In this document: one piece after another, positions 1 to 9,417 of the stretch
Layout of the letters: each line of letters starts with the position of its first letter
How positions within the stretch are numbered: the stretch's first letter is position 1
Assembly: GCF_009766085.1 (NCBI RefSeq)
Contig: NZ_LMUF01000026.1
Span: forward strand, 460 to 64,459
DNA: 64,000 bases
Origin: Burkholderia sp. S171
GTDB lineage: Bacteria > Pseudomonadota > Gammaproteobacteria > Burkholderiales > Burkholderiaceae
Direction of reading: 5' to 3'
The notes under the pieces: generated by a model
Told to the model about the DNA's origin: nothing
The model's database searches: none
The model's input: only the letters and a program-made list of their open reading frames with translations
Position numbers and translations under genes: made by a program

Positions 1-1211
1 CACCGCGTCGCTTGATCTCCTCCCGCAGCCAGAAACTTTTCTGCAAGCCGCACCCAATACGTTGATCCGACCGACAACAGCGAGTCGTTGAAATCGTAGC
101 TTGCGTTGTGAAGTGTGCAGGGCCCCAAGCCGTGTCCAGTTTCCCGATGTGACCCTTCGCCATTCCCCAAAAACGCATAGCAACCTGGCTTCGCGAGCAG
201 CATGAAAGCGAAGTCCTCGGCGCCCATCGTGGGTTCGACGGAGGCATTGACGTTTTCTTTCCCAACTACTTCCGTCATCACCGTCGCCGCGAAGCGCGTC
301 TGCTCAGCGTCGTTGATCGTGGGCGGATAGTTGCGATGAAAGTCGATGGAAACCTCGCACTCGTAGGCCGCCGCAGTCGCCTCTGCAATCGTCCGCATCC
401 GGTGCTCGATCAAATCGAGTGTCTCGACGGTAAATGTTCGCACCGTGCCACCGAGCCAGGCGTCATCGGGGACGACATTCGACGTATCTCCAGCATGGAT
501 CTGCGTGATCGAAAGGACGGCGGTATCGATGGGCTTTTTGCTACGCGTGATGATCCCTTGCAGCCCATTGGCGATCTGGACTGCCGTAAAAACCGGGTCG
601 CGTCCGCTGTGCGGTAGCGCCGCATGCGAACCAATGCCCTTGATATTGATGCGAAATTCATTGCTCGACGCCATGATCGGACCGGGCGTGACCCCGAAGT
701 GGCCGGCGGGCATGCCTGGCCAATTGTGGATCCCGAACACGGCATCGACGGGAAATTGTTCGAACAGCCCGTCCTCAATCATCGCCTTGGCACCTGCGCC
801 ACCTTCCTCAGCCGGCTGGAAGATGAACACGATCGTGCCATCGAACTTGCCGTGCTCAGCCAGATGTTTCGCCGCGCCGAGCAACATGGCGGTGTGGCCG
901 TCGTGTCCACATGCGTGCATGCGTCCTTCGTTTTGCGATCGATGTCCGAACGTGTTGATCTCGGCGATCGGCAATGCGTCCATATCGGCGCGCAAACCCA
1001 CGTATCGCTTACCCGAGCCGCGTTTCAACACCCCGACGACGCCGGTCTTTCCCATGCCGCGATGTACTTCCAAACCCCATCGTTCGAGATTGTCGGCGAC
1101 CAGCTTTGCTGTGCCGACTTCTTCATAACGCAACTCGGGATGCGCGTGGATCGTTCGTCGCAGCGCTTTGATTTCCTCGTGCGACGCTTCGATTTCTGGA
1201 ATCAGATTCAT
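1..1211 (-). CDS. M20-family amidohydrolase (hippurate hydrolase/aminoacylase type), 3' end off the window
   Basis: Metal-dependent hydrolase that removes the acyl group from N-acyl amino acids or related amides in the cytoplasm. About 403 codons lie in the window and no stop is reached, so the last few residues are missing at the left edge; the family is usually about 390-400 residues. Visible M20 signatures are HACGHDGHTAM in the N-terminal third and QPAEEGGAGA further on, which carry metal ligands and the catalytic glutamate. The start ATG at 1211 gives an N-terminus beginning MNLIPEIEASHEEIKALRR, typical of IAA-amino-acid/hippurate hydrolases. The true substrate cannot be read from the sequence. 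It is divergent from the molybdopterin oxidoreductase gene. Confidence 0.88.
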   Translation of the reverse strand, partial: MNLIPEIEASHEEIKALRRTIHAHPELRYEEVGTAKLVADNLERWGLEVHRGMGKTGVVGVLKRGSGKRYVGLRADMDALPIAEINTFGHRSQNEGRMHACGHDGHTAMLLGAAKHLAEHGKFDGTIVFIFQPAEEGGAGAKAMIEDGLFEQFPVDAVFGIHNWPGMPAGHFGVTPGPIMASSNEFRINIKGIGSHAALPHSGRDPVFTAVQIANGLQGIITRSKKPIDTAVLSITQIHAGDTSNVVPDDAWLGGTVRTFTVETLDLIEHRMRTIAEATAAAYECEVSIDFHRNYPPTINDAEQTRFAATVMTEVVGKENVNASVEPTMGAEDFAFMLLAKPGCYAFLGNGEGSHRETGHGLGPCTLHNASYDFNDSLLSVGSTYWVRLAEKFLAAGGDQATR

Positions 1212-1379
1212 GAAACTGGCCTCTGTCTGAAAAAATAACGTTGCGCGTGCTTTCGTCCGCGTCGATTGCACCATTCTACGCCCGCGACTATTTATCGAAG
1301 CGCGAGACGGCGAGTTCGATCAATCGTAATAAAATCGTTTTGTCTGTCCGCTTTTTGCACATTTTCTCCGGATATCCGC

Positions 1380-3461
1380 ATGAATGCTCCCGCCGAATTC
1401 GCTCGCGCTGTCTGTCCGCACGATTGCCCTGACACCTGTGCGATGCGCGTCACCGTAAAGGACGGCCGCGCCATCAAGGTGACGGGCGACCCCGATCATC
1501 CGCCCACCCAAGGCGTGCTTTGCACGAAGGTGTCGCGTTATGCCGAACGAACTCACCATCGGGATCGATTGCTCACGCCGATGCGTCGCGTTGGTCCAAA
1601 GGGAGAGGGCCGGTTCGAAGCGGTGAGCTGGGATGAAGCGCTGACATTTGCCGCTGAGCGCCTGAATGAAATCGCGGTCCGCGCACCCGAAGCCATCTTG
1701 CCGTACAGCTACGCGGGCACGATGGGCTTGGTGCAAGGCGAGAGCATCGCGGCGCGCTTCTTCAATGTGCTCGGCGCGTCGCGTCTGGACCGCACGATCT
1801 GCGCGGCTGCCGGCGCTGCGGGCTTGCGTTACACGTACGGCGGAAGTCTCGGCATGCATACCGAGTATTTCGAGGAAAGCGAAGTGATCCTGATCTGGGG
1901 ATCGAATTCGATCGCATCGAATCTGCACTTCTGGACGCGCGCGCAGGAAGCCAAGCGACGCGGTGCGCGGTTGATTGCCATCGATCCCTACCGCTCGCTG
2001 ACGGCTGAAAAATGCCATCAGCACATTGCGTTGAAACCGGGCACGGACGGCGCGCTGGCGCTTGGCATGATGAATGTGATGATCGGTGAAGGGCTGATCG
2101 ATCAGGCATACATCGGCGCCTACACGCTCGGTTTCGATCAACTCAAGGCACGCGCCGACGCTTATCCGCCGGCGCGTGTTGCGGAAATATGCGGGATCGA
2201 AGAGAAGGTGGTGGTCGATCTCGCGCGGGCTTTCGGATCGACGAAAAAAGCATCGATACGCCTCAACTACGGTATGCAGCGCGTCCGCGGCGGTGGCAAT
2301 GCGGTTCGCGCAATCGCCTGTCTGCCTTCGCTGACGGGCGCATGGCGCGAGCGGTCGGGGGGCTTGCTGCTATCGTCGTCGAGTTGGGCACCGGTCGATG
2401 TCAACGCGCTCGAACGGCCGGACTTGTTGCCGGGATGGCCGTCGAAACTGCCGCGTATCGTGAACATGAATGCTATCGGCGACGCGTTGCTGCACGCCGG
2501 CGACGCCAGCTTCGGCCCGAAAGTCGAAGCACTGATCGTCTACAACTCGAACCCGGTCGCCGTCGCCCCGGATTCCGCGAAAGTCGCGGCAGGGTTCGCG
2601 CGTGAGGATCTGTTCACTATTGTGCTCGAACATTTCCAGACCGATACCGCCGACTACGCCGACCTCATCCTGCCGGCGACCACGCAGCTAGAGCACCTCG
2701 ATGCCCACAAGTCATACGGCCACACGCACGTGATGGCGAACTTGCCGGCGATCGCGCCGGTGGGTGAGTCGCGGGCGAACACGGAGATTTTCCGCGGCCT
2801 GGCCAAGGCGATGGGGCTGACGCATCCGGCGCTATTTGAAAGCGATGAAGCGCTGGCGTCGAAGGCATTCCGCTGGGACGATCCCGCGCTGGCCGGCGTG
2901 ACCTGGGACACGCTGAAGACAAAAGGCTGGGCGCAACTCAAGCTGGCGGAAGCGCCGTTCGCCGAGGGCGGTTTCCACACGCCATCGGGGAAATGTGAAT
3001 TTTTCAGCGAGCGTTTGCAACGTGCGGGACTGGAACCCGTGCCCGATTACCTGCCGCCGTACGAATCCGCCGAGTACGCGCCGGCACTCGCCGCGCGTTA
3101 TCCGCTTGCGATGATCTCGCCGCCCGCGCGGAATTTCCTCAACAGCAGCTTCGTCAATGTGGAAAGCCTGCGATCAACAGAGGGTGAACCGCATCTCGAC
3201 ATGCATCCCGCCGACGCCCACGCTCGTCAGATCACCGAAGGTGAATTGGTGCGCGTATTCAACGACCGCGGTTCGATGCAAGCGCGTGTGCGGGTGACCG
3301 ATCGCGCGCGGGAAGGCGTAGTGGTGGGGTTATCGGTATGGTGGAAGAAACTCGCGCCGGATGGCTGCAACGCCAACCAGGTAACGAGCCAGGCGCTGAC
3401 CGATCTGGGCGGGTCAGCGACATTTTATGACTGTCTCGTGGAGGTCGAGACGGCTTACTGA
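1380..3461 (+). CDS. Molybdopterin-dependent oxidoreductase (DMSO reductase/formate dehydrogenase superfamily)
   Basis: A 693-residue single-subunit molybdopterin enzyme. The N-terminus carries a [4Fe-4S] motif of form C-x3-C-x3-C-x27-C (CPHDCPDTC, then GVLC). The middle contains molybdopterin-binding segments such as the ILIWGSN region, and the C-terminal part is the molydopterin-dinucleotide-binding domain (HPADAHAR, NDRGSM). The ATG at 1380 was chosen because the protein then starts just before the cluster motif; an in-frame start at 1266 would add 38 unlikely residues. No electron-transfer subunit or membrane anchor gene is adjacent, so the redox partner is unknown. The reaction cannot be assigned. 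There is no twin-arginine signal, which suggests a cytoplasmic location. Confidence 0.85.
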   Translation: MNAPAEFARAVCPHDCPDTCAMRVTVKDGRAIKVTGDPDHPPTQGVLCTKVSRYAERTHHRDRLLTPMRRVGPKGEGRFEAVSWDEALTFAAERLNEIAVRAPEAILPYSYAGTMGLVQGESIAARFFNVLGASRLDRTICAAAGAAGLRYTYGGSLGMHTEYFEESEVILIWGSNSIASNLHFWTRAQEAKRRGARLIAIDPYRSLTAEKCHQHIALKPGTDGALALGMMNVMIGEGLIDQAYIGAYTLGFDQLKARADAYPPARVAEICGIEEKVVVDLARAFGSTKKASIRLNYGMQRVRGGGNAVRAIACLPSLTGAWRERSGGLLLSSSSWAPVDVNALERPDLLPGWPSKLPRIVNMNAIGDALLHAGDASFGPKVEALIVYNSNPVAVAPDSAKVAAGFAREDLFTIVLEHFQTDTADYADLILPATTQLEHLDAHKSYGHTHVMANLPAIAPVGESRANTEIFRGLAKAMGLTHPALFESDEALASKAFRWDDPALAGVTWDTLKTKGWAQLKLAEAPFAEGGFHTPSGKCEFFSERLQRAGLEPVPDYLPPYESAEYAPALAARYPLAMISPPARNFLNSSFVNVESLRSTEGEPHLDMHPADAHARQITEGELVRVFNDRGSMQARVRVTDRAREGVVVGLSVWWKKLAPDGCNANQVTSQALTDLGGSATFYDCLVEVETAY

Positions 3462-3541
3462 GTTGAGGAAAATTGCGTGGAAGCCAGCAGGCGTAAGGGG
3501 AAGCACGAACGGGTGAGATTGGAAGCTGGCGTCTAACCCGG

Positions 3542-3570
3542 TTGTCGGAATGCGATCGAGCGGCTACGAT
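3542..3570 (+). promoter_or_regulatory. Candidate sigma70 promoter for fadD
   Basis: TTGTCG at 3542-3547 and TACGAT at 3565-3570 are separated by 17 bases. The start codon of fadD is about 56 bases downstream. Each hexamer matches consensus at four of six positions, so this is only a plausible call. Confidence 0.35.
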
Positions 3571-3625
3571 GCGCTACGGACAATTTTCGCACGACCATTC
3601 TAAAATCATACAAAGGAGACGCCGT

Positions 3626-5299
3626 ATGGAAAAAATTTGGCTGAAGTCCTATCCGGCAGGCGTGCCCCAGGAAATCGATGAGACCCGGTACAACTCGCTT
3701 TCTGATTTGCTGGATGAGAGTTTTCGCGAACATCGCAGCAAACGCGCGTTTGTCTGCATGGGCAAGGCGATCACCTATGGCGAACTCGACACGCTGTCCG
3801 CTCGGCTAGCTGCGTGGTTCCAGTCGCGAGGGCTTAAGACCGGCGCACGCGTCGCGATCATGATGCCGAACGTGCTGCAATACCCGGTCGCGATCGCCGC
3901 CATTTTGCGTGCGGGTTATATCGTTGTGAACGTGAATCCGCTCTATACGCCGCGTGAACTCGAGCATCAGTTGAGGGATTCCGGCGCCGAGGCAATCGTC
4001 GTGCTCGAGAACTTCGCGCATACCGTGCAGGCCGTCGCGAAAAACACCGCGATCAAGCATGTGGTGGTTGCGTCGATGGGCGACCTGATGGGCGCGAAAG
4101 GCGTGATCGTCAACTTTGTCGTCCGGCGTGTGAAGAAGTTAGTGCCGGCGTGGAGCCTTCCTGGCCATGTGAGTTTCAACGCAGCCCTTCGACAAGGTAC
4201 GCGTGAAACGCTCAAACCCATCAAGCAAGGTCCCGACGACATCGCTTTTCTCCAGTACACCGGTGGTACGACCGGGGTAGCGAAGGGCGCGATGCTGTTG
4301 CATCGGAACCTGATTGCGAACGTCTTGCAGTCCGAAGTCTGGCTCGAACCGGGACGCAAGAACCGACCGGACATCGATCAGTTTGTGACCGTCGTGGCGC
4401 TGCCGCTTTATCACATCTTCGCGCTGACCGTTTGCGGCTTCCTGACCCTGCGTACGGGCGGCATGGGTATCCTGATCCCGAATCCGCGCGATATCCCGGG
4501 CACGATCAAGGAGCTGAAAGGCTTCCAAATCAACACGTTTCCGGCCGTGAACACGCTGTACAACGCGCTGCTGAACAATCCCGAATTCGCCAAGCTCGAT
4601 TTTTCCAAGCTGATCGCGGCGAACGGTGGTGGCATGGCTGTGCAGGAAGCCGTAGCGAAGCGATGGTTCGAGACAACGGGTTCGCCGATTATCGAAGGTT
4701 ATGGGTTGTCCGAAACATCTCCGTGCGTGACGTGCAATCCGGTGACGGCGACCGAATACACGGGCACGATCGGCTTGCCGTTCCCTTCCACCGAACTCGT
4801 CATCCGCGACGACGACAACAACGACATGCCGCTTGGCCAGCCCGGCGAGATCTGCATTCGTGGTCCACAGGTGATGGCGGGCTACTGGAACCGTCCCGAT
4901 GAGACGGCGAAAGTCATGACCACCGACGGCTTCTTCAAGTCGGGTGACGTCGGCATCATGGACGAACGCGGATACGTGAAAATCGTGGACCGCAAGAAGG
5001 ACATGATCCTGGTGTCGGGGTTTAACGTGTACCCGAATGAGATTGAGGACGTGGTGGCGAAGCTTCCGGGCGTCTTTGAAGTGGCCGCCGTCGGCGTGAA
5101 GGATGCGACGTCGGGCGAAGCGGTCAAACTGTTTGTCGTTCGCCGCGATCCGCATTTGACCGAAGCCGATGTAATAGCCTTCTGTAAGGAACGGTTGACG
5201 GGCTACAAGCGGCCGCGCGTGATTGAGTTCCGGACAGAGCTGCCGAAGAGTAATGTCGGCAAGATATTGCGCCGGGAGTTGCGCGACGGCAACGCCTGA
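3626..5299 (+). CDS. fadD: Long-chain fatty acid--CoA ligase
   Basis: ATP-dependent acyl-CoA synthetase that activates fatty acids to acyl-CoA for beta-oxidation, through an acyl-AMP intermediate. The protein is 557 residues, the usual FadD length. The AMP-binding P-loop-like motif YTGGTTGVAKG lies at about residues 210-220 and the EGYGLSETSP motif at about 356. The C-terminal domain carries GYVKIVDRKKDMILVSG, and KSNVGKILRREL near the end includes the catalytic lysine. The ATG at 3626 was chosen because AAGGAGA lies eight bases upstream. It is monocistronic, with its own promoter candidate and an intrinsic terminator directly after it. Confidence 0.93.
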   Translation: MEKIWLKSYPAGVPQEIDETRYNSLSDLLDESFREHRSKRAFVCMGKAITYGELDTLSARLAAWFQSRGLKTGARVAIMMPNVLQYPVAIAAILRAGYIVVNVNPLYTPRELEHQLRDSGAEAIVVLENFAHTVQAVAKNTAIKHVVVASMGDLMGAKGVIVNFVVRRVKKLVPAWSLPGHVSFNAALRQGTRETLKPIKQGPDDIAFLQYTGGTTGVAKGAMLLHRNLIANVLQSEVWLEPGRKNRPDIDQFVTVVALPLYHIFALTVCGFLTLRTGGMGILIPNPRDIPGTIKELKGFQINTFPAVNTLYNALLNNPEFAKLDFSKLIAANGGGMAVQEAVAKRWFETTGSPIIEGYGLSETSPCVTCNPVTATEYTGTIGLPFPSTELVIRDDDNNDMPLGQPGEICIRGPQVMAGYWNRPDETAKVMTTDGFFKSGDVGIMDERGYVKIVDRKKDMILVSGFNVYPNEIEDVVAKLPGVFEVAAVGVKDATSGEAVKLFVVRRDPHLTEADVIAFCKERLTGYKRPRVIEFRTELPKSNVGKILRRELRDGNA

Positions 5300-5333
5300 C
5301 AGCGGATCAGCCGCCAAAGAGCAAATTAATAGC

Positions 5334-5369
5334 AGGCCTTCGCATCGCAAGATGCGGAGGCCTTTTTTT
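5334..5369 (+). terminator. Intrinsic terminator of fadD
   Basis: AGGCCT-t-CGCATC, a GCAA tetraloop, then GATGCG-g-AGGCCT followed by seven T residues. This is a near-perfect stem 35 bases after the fadD stop codon. Confidence 0.9.
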
Positions 5370-5415
5370 CATCACATGCATCGAAGCCAACTCGATCCGG
5401 ACCGGAATCAGCACG

Positions 5416-5440
5416 AAAAAAAGGCGCCCGGAGGCGCCTT
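5416..5440 (-). terminator. Intrinsic terminator of the porin gene
   Basis: GGCGCC-cgga-GGCGCC preceded on the plus strand by seven A residues, which become a U-tract on the minus-strand transcript. It lies 28 bases beyond the porin stop codon. With the fadD terminator it separates two convergent genes. Confidence 0.85.
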
Positions 5441-5467
5441 TCAAGACAACTGTTTTATTACGACTTA

Positions 5468-6619
5468 TTAGAACTTGTGGCGAATACCGACAACAGCTGC
5501 GACCTGGTTAGCCGTCGACGATGCCGACAAACCGTTGATCTGCGCCGTAGCCGTGCCGTTGAGCGAGTTCGTGCCCGATGCGTGTTGATAGATACCATCG
5601 GCATACAGGTCGGTACGCTTCGACAGGAAGTAGTCCACGCCCAACATACCTTGATGGATCTTTTCGTTCGCGACGCTATATCCCTTCGTGTAGTCGTACG
5701 CTGCGCCGAGCAGCAACGCCGGGGTCAACTGGTACTTGAAGTTCAGTTCGGCGTTGTGGAACTTGGCGTCGCCCGTGACGGCACGCGCGCCAGCAACAGC
5801 GGTCTGTCCCAGATCCTTGAACTGCGTGTTGCTGTACGTTGCGCCGACAGTTGCCGGGCCGAACGTGTAAGCACCGGCAGCGGAGATCACTTGCTGCGTC
5901 TTAGCCGTTGCAAAGCCCGAGTACACTTGCGAGCCCGTCATGTTCGAAGCCGTTGCGCTCGACGACGAGTTGTTACCGAAGAACGAGTAGTTCGGGTTCT
6001 TGACGTTGAAGTAACCGGCGCCCAACACCAACGGACCTTGCGCATAGCCAAGACCAGCCGAGAAAATCTGATTGCGGTTGAATTGACCAGCAACGCCGCC
6101 CAGGCTGTACAAGCCGCCGAACGTGATACCACTGTAGTTCGTGCTTGCGTACTTGATCGAGTTGTTCACCCGATTCGAGTTGTTCATGTTGTCCAGGTCG
6201 CCCGGGTGCGCAGCGTAGAACGACGCCCACTGGCTACCGACTTCCAACGCACCGGTGTAGTCCACCACGGAGTCGTATTGACGACCGAGGGTAACCGTAC
6301 CGTACTGGCTCGACAGGCCAACGTAGGCTTGACGGCCGAATTCGTCACCGCCTTGATTCAGCTTGCCGGTGAAAGCGTTGAAACCGTTTTCCAACACGAA
6401 CAGCGCCTTCAGGCCACCGCCCAGGTCTTCCGTACCACGCAGGCCCCAACGATCGCCTTGGAGGTTACCGGCGCTCGTCGAGTACAGCTTGTTGCCAGCC
6501 GAGTTGTTGTTGTACACGAAACCTGCATCGACAATGCCGTACAGCGTCACGCTGCTTTGAGCATGCGCGGCACCTGCGAACGTACCCAGCGCAGCCAAAG
6601 CGAGAAGCGACTTTTTCAT
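5468..6619 (-). CDS. Gram-negative outer-membrane porin (Burkholderia OpcP/OmpC-like)
   Basis: A 383-residue trimeric beta-barrel porin for diffusion of small hydrophilic solutes. The cleavable signal peptide is MKKSLLALAALGTFAGAAHA with an AHA cleavage site. The mature start is QSSVTLYGIVDAGF, the standard first strand of Burkholderiales porins. The protein ends in IRHKF, with the terminal aromatic residue needed for BAM-dependent insertion. The middle is rich in Gly, Asn, Ser and Tyr as expected for loops and strands. A GGAGA ribosome-binding site lies about ten bases upstream of the ATG. Ion or substrate preference cannot be predicted. Confidence 0.93.
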   Translation of the reverse strand: MKKSLLALAALGTFAGAAHAQSSVTLYGIVDAGFVYNNNSAGNKLYSTSAGNLQGDRWGLRGTEDLGGGLKALFVLENGFNAFTGKLNQGGDEFGRQAYVGLSSQYGTVTLGRQYDSVVDYTGALEVGSQWASFYAAHPGDLDNMNNSNRVNNSIKYASTNYSGITFGGLYSLGGVAGQFNRNQIFSAGLGYAQGPLVLGAGYFNVKNPNYSFFGNNSSSSATASNMTGSQVYSGFATAKTQQVISAAGAYTFGPATVGATYSNTQFKDLGQTAVAGARAVTGDAKFHNAELNFKYQLTPALLLGAAYDYTKGYSVANEKIHQGMLGVDYFLSKRTDLYADGIYQHASGTNSLNGTATAQINGLSASSTANQVAAVVGIRHKF

Positions 6620-6718
6620 TGATGATCTCCAGAGTGTTGAAACTGTTTGGCAAGGTCACTGTTCTTTGCGCCAGTGTGTTGACGTCCCCGCCGGTACTTC
6701 AAAATTGAAGTTGAACGT

Positions 6719-6746
6719 AATGTAACAAAGAGGCTTTTAGTGACAA
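6719..6746 (-). promoter_or_regulatory. Candidate porin promoter within a 315-base intergenic region
   Basis: On the minus strand TTGTCA (6746-6741) and TACATT (6724-6719) are 16 bases apart, giving an untranslated leader of roughly 95 bases before the porin start at 6619. The rest of the porin-coq7 interval (6620-6934) shows no gene. Confidence 0.45.
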
Positions 6747-6934
6747 AGGAAAAGCGGCTCCTCCGTTTCCCTCGTGTGACGTTTACGCAACATGCAGTAA
6801 AATCGAGGTTTCCGGCTATTTGCGACCCGTATTTGCCCTAGTTACACGTTTTGAAGAGTGGGTAATTTGTTGGTTGGACGATCGGTCTCCGTCCGGTGCA
6901 AGATCGCTCAGGAGATCGAAACAGGAGTTATGAA

Positions 6935-7594
6935 ATGACACTCGATGAACTGATCTCTGAGTTCGATCGCGGACTACGGTCAATGACCGGTGTATCCCGG
7001 ATGTCACGCCCCATACCGGAGGTGGTTCCAGTTCAGGTGGACAGTACCGAGTCGCCCGGCGACGAAACGGATACAACACTGAGCGCGGAAGAGAAGGCGC
7101 ATTCAGCCGCGTTGATGCGCGTGAATCACGTTGGTGAGGTGTGCGCGCAGGCGTTGTATCAGGCGCAAAAACTCGCGACCAAGTCGGCCACGTTGAAGCG
7201 TGGCTTCGAGGAAGCGGCGCGCGAGGAAGAAGACCATCTGGCGTGGACCATGCAACGTTTGCGCGACCTCGACTCGCGGCCCAGTCTGCTTAACCCGTTG
7301 TGGTATACCGGGTCGCTGGCACTGGGGTTTATCGCGGGAAGGTTTGGCGACCGCGTCAGTCTCGGGTTCATGGCGGAAACTGAACGTCAGGTAGAGAAGC
7401 ACTTGAACAGCCACATGACGAGTCTGCCTGCGAACGACCATGCATCGCGCGCGATCGTCGAGCAAATGCGTACCGATGAAGCCGCGCATGCTGTAGCGGC
7501 CATCAACGCGGGCGGCGTCGAACTGCCGTTTCCGGTGCGTGCGTTGATGCGCGCGACATCGAAGGTCATGACCCGCACGGCATACTATATTTAA
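6935..7594 (+). CDS. coq7: 2-polyprenyl-3-methyl-6-methoxy-1,4-benzoquinone monooxygenase (ubiquinone C6 hydroxylation)
   Basis: Di-iron monooxygenase that hydroxylates demethoxyubiquinone in ubiquinone biosynthesis, peripherally associated with the inner membrane. It is 219 residues, as in other Burkholderiales. Two helical repeats carry carboxylate and histidine iron ligands: a glutamate in the MRVNHVGEV region near residue 65, EEEDH near 98-102, and TDEAAHA near 180. The ATG at 6935 follows CAGGAG with good spacing. An ATG five bases upstream is out of frame and stops after two codons. The gene lies alone between the porin and the dcw cluster. Confidence 0.92.
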   Translation: MTLDELISEFDRGLRSMTGVSRMSRPIPEVVPVQVDSTESPGDETDTTLSAEEKAHSAALMRVNHVGEVCAQALYQAQKLATKSATLKRGFEEAAREEEDHLAWTMQRLRDLDSRPSLLNPLWYTGSLALGFIAGRFGDRVSLGFMAETERQVEKHLNSHMTSLPANDHASRAIVEQMRTDEAAHAVAAINAGGVELPFPVRALMRATSKVMTRTAYYI

Positions 7595-7859
7595 TCAATC
7601 ACGCATCTCGCCGAATCCGGTGGGATGCGCTCCCCAGTTTCTCGTCTACTTTCTGCATTGCATCTGACCCGCAATTCGTCCTGTGGGCCTTCGCAGAACA
7701 AAACCATCCCTAGTCTTTGCCCGCCATTTCACGTAGTACCTTCACATTCGCCACTACGTCATTCATTCATAACGCTTTTCGAAATTTCGCCCTACTTTAG
7801 CGGTCTGCGCTAAGTCATTGTTCTAACAAACAAATTTAGTCAAAAAATGCCAGATCGTA
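7595..7859. other. Intergenic region between coq7 and the mraZ promoter
   Basis: About 265 bases less GC-rich than the surrounding genes. I see no convincing gene, tRNA or terminator here. Short open frames lack a ribosome-binding site or recognisable product. Confidence 0.5.
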
Positions 7860-7888
7860 TTGACCCGCGAAATGCCTTCCTCTACAGT
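7860..7888 (+). promoter_or_regulatory. Promoter of the dcw cluster (Pmra-like)
   Basis: TTGACC at 7860-7865 and TACAGT at 7883-7888 are separated by exactly 17 bases. The expected transcription start falls inside the MraZ repeat array that begins at 7887. The resulting leader to the GTG start of mraZ is about 100 bases. Confidence 0.6.
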
Positions 7889-7926
7889 GGGAAATGGTGT
7901 GAGAAAGTGTATTTTTGTGTGATTCA
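7887..7926 (+). promoter_or_regulatory. MraZ operator: four 10-bp repeats
   Basis: GTGGGA at 7887, GTGTGA at 7897, GTGTAT at 7907 and GTGTGA at 7917 recur at an exact 10-base period. MraZ of other bacteria binds TGGGN-type direct repeats with the same helical-turn period upstream of its own gene. The array overlaps the -10 end and the probable start site, so autorepression of the cluster by MraZ is the natural inference. Confidence 0.75.
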
Positions 7927-7994
7927 GCGAGCACTTTCAGGCATATTCCAACAAAGTTGTGACGCGCCGCTGTGGCGTGAAGAGGAGAGGGCGA

Positions 7995-8423
7995 GTGTTC
8001 CAAGGGGCTTCGGCGCTGTCGCTCGATGCGAAAGGACGGATGTCTGTCCCGTCTCGCTATCGGGAAGCGCTGCAAGGGCAGGCAGAAGGCCGGGTTACGC
8101 TCACGAAGAGCCCGGATGGATGCCTGTTGCTTTTTCCTCGCCCTGAGTGGGAAATCTTTCGCTCGAAAATCGCTGCACTCCCTATGGACGCAATCTGGGT
8201 TCGCCGGATCTATCTCGGCAACGCCATGGATGTCGAGCTCGATAGCGCTGGACGGGTGTTGGTATCGCCGGAATTACGCGCGGCGGCATCGCTGACCAAA
8301 GAAGTGACGCTGCTTGGCATGGGCAATTACCTGGAAGTGTGGGACGCGGTGACTTACGCAGAGAAGGAAAAAGCGGCAATGGCGCAAGGCATGCCCGACG
8401 CGCTGAAGAATTTTACGTTTTGA
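7995..8423 (+). CDS. mraZ: Transcriptional regulator and division cluster repressor MraZ
   Basis: DNA-binding SpoVT/AbrB-fold protein that represses the division and cell-wall cluster from its own promoter. The chosen start is GTG at 7995, preceded by AGAGGAGAGG. This gives 142 residues beginning with the conserved [22 protein letters not shown], read as two overlapping stretches of the family N-terminus, and matches the usual family length. A longer in-frame start at 7959 would add 12 residues that do not look native. Two MraZ repeats are visible: [14 protein letters not shown] and the [14 protein letters not shown] region. It is the first gene of the cluster and rsmH follows after 16 bases. 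Confidence 0.93.
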   Translation: MFQGASALSLDAKGRMSVPSRYREALQGQAEGRVTLTKSPDGCLLLFPRPEWEIFRSKIAALPMDAIWVRRIYLGNAMDVELDSAGRVLVSPELRAAASLTKEVTLLGMGNYLEVWDAVTYAEKEKAAMAQGMPDALKNFTF

Positions 8424-8439
8424 CGCGGCGCTAAAGAAC

Positions 8440-9417
8440 ATGGCCCCTGCGATGAAAAACGAATTGCAGCATCGCACGGTGCTGCTGGATGAGGCGGTAG
8501 ATGCGCTGGTTACGCGCGCGGACGGTACTTATATAGATGGAACGTTTGGGCGCGGCGGTCACAGCCGTCAGATCCTGACGAAGCTGGCGGAAGGCGCCCG
8601 GCTGATTGCCTTCGACAAAGACCCGTTGGCCATTGCGACAGCGGCACAGATTCAGGATTCAAGATTTTCCATAGTGCATGAGAGTTTCGCCTCGTTAGCC
8701 GATGCCGCTGCCGAGCGAGGAGTTGGGAAGGTGTCGGGCGTGTTGCTGGATTTGGGGGTGTCGTCGCCGCAAGTGGACGATCCGGATCGCGGCTTCAGTT
8801 TCAGGGCCGATGGCCCGCTCGACATGCGGATGGACCCAAGCCGTGGCGAATCTGCCGCGGAATGGCTGGCGCGGGCAACGGTGCAGGAACTGACGGAGGT
8901 GATTAAAGATTATGGGGAAGAACGGTTTGCTTTTCAGATTGCAAAGGCGCTTGTTGCTCGCCGGGCAGAGTCCGATAGTCTTGGGCCTCTCGTCACCACG
9001 GGCGAGCTTGCCAAAATCGTGGGTCATGTCGTCAAAACCCGTGAGAAGGGTAAGGATCCGGCAACCCGCACCTTTCAGGCTATACGGATTCACATCAATC
9101 AAGAGCTTGCGGAGCTGCAAGTAGTTCTGGACGCAGCATTGGCGTTGTTGGAGCAAGGGGGGCGCCTCGTCGTGATCAGCTTTCATTCGCTCGAGGACCG
9201 GATCGTCAAACGTTTCATGCAGGCCCACGCAAGCGGGCCTGCGATCGACCGCCGCCTGCCGATTCGCGCCGCCGATCTGCCCACTCCGCCGCTCAAGCTG
9301 ATGGGCCGTGTGTTTGCGTCTGAGGCTGAAGTCGCGGCGAACCCGCGCGCGCGTTCCGCTGTCATGCGGATTGCCGAGCGTGTTACCGAGCAGCCTAGCG
9401 GGCAGGCGGCGCCATGA
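8440..9417 (+). CDS. rsmH: 16S rRNA (cytosine(1402)-N(4))-methyltransferase
   Basis: SAM-dependent methyltransferase acting on C1402 of 16S rRNA, formerly MraW. It is about 325 residues. Motif I is [10 protein letters not shown] near residue 33, followed by FDKDPLAI. The conserved [19 protein letters not shown] and [12 protein letters not shown] segments are also present. The start could be 8440 or the in-frame ATG at 8452 ([10 protein letters not shown]), since neither has a strong ribosome-binding site. The stop overlaps the ftsL start by four bases, indicating translational coupling. Confidence 0.95.
   Translation: MAPAMKNELQHRTVLLDEAVDALVTRADGTYIDGTFGRGGHSRQILTKLAEGARLIAFDKDPLAIATAAQIQDSRFSIVHESFASLADAAAERGVGKVSGVLLDLGVSSPQVDDPDRGFSFRADGPLDMRMDPSRGESAAEWLARATVQELTEVIKDYGEERFAFQIAKALVARRAESDSLGPLVTTGELAKIVGHVVKTREKGKDPATRTFQAIRIHINQELAELQVVLDAALALLEQGGRLVVISFHSLEDRIVKRFMQAHASGPAIDRRLPIRAADLPTPPLKLMGRVFASEAEVAANPRARSAVMRIAERVTEQPSGQAAP

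Noticed and set aside
5477..6622. Long plus-strand open frame (381 codons) opposite the porin gene
   Set aside because: It mirrors the porin gene, which has a signal peptide, family motifs and terminator; the antisense frame has no ribosome-binding site or recognisable protein.
7625..7813. Possible 62-residue gene upstream of mraZ
   Set aside because: No Shine-Dalgarno, no recognisable domain, and the sequence looks like ordinary intergenic DNA.
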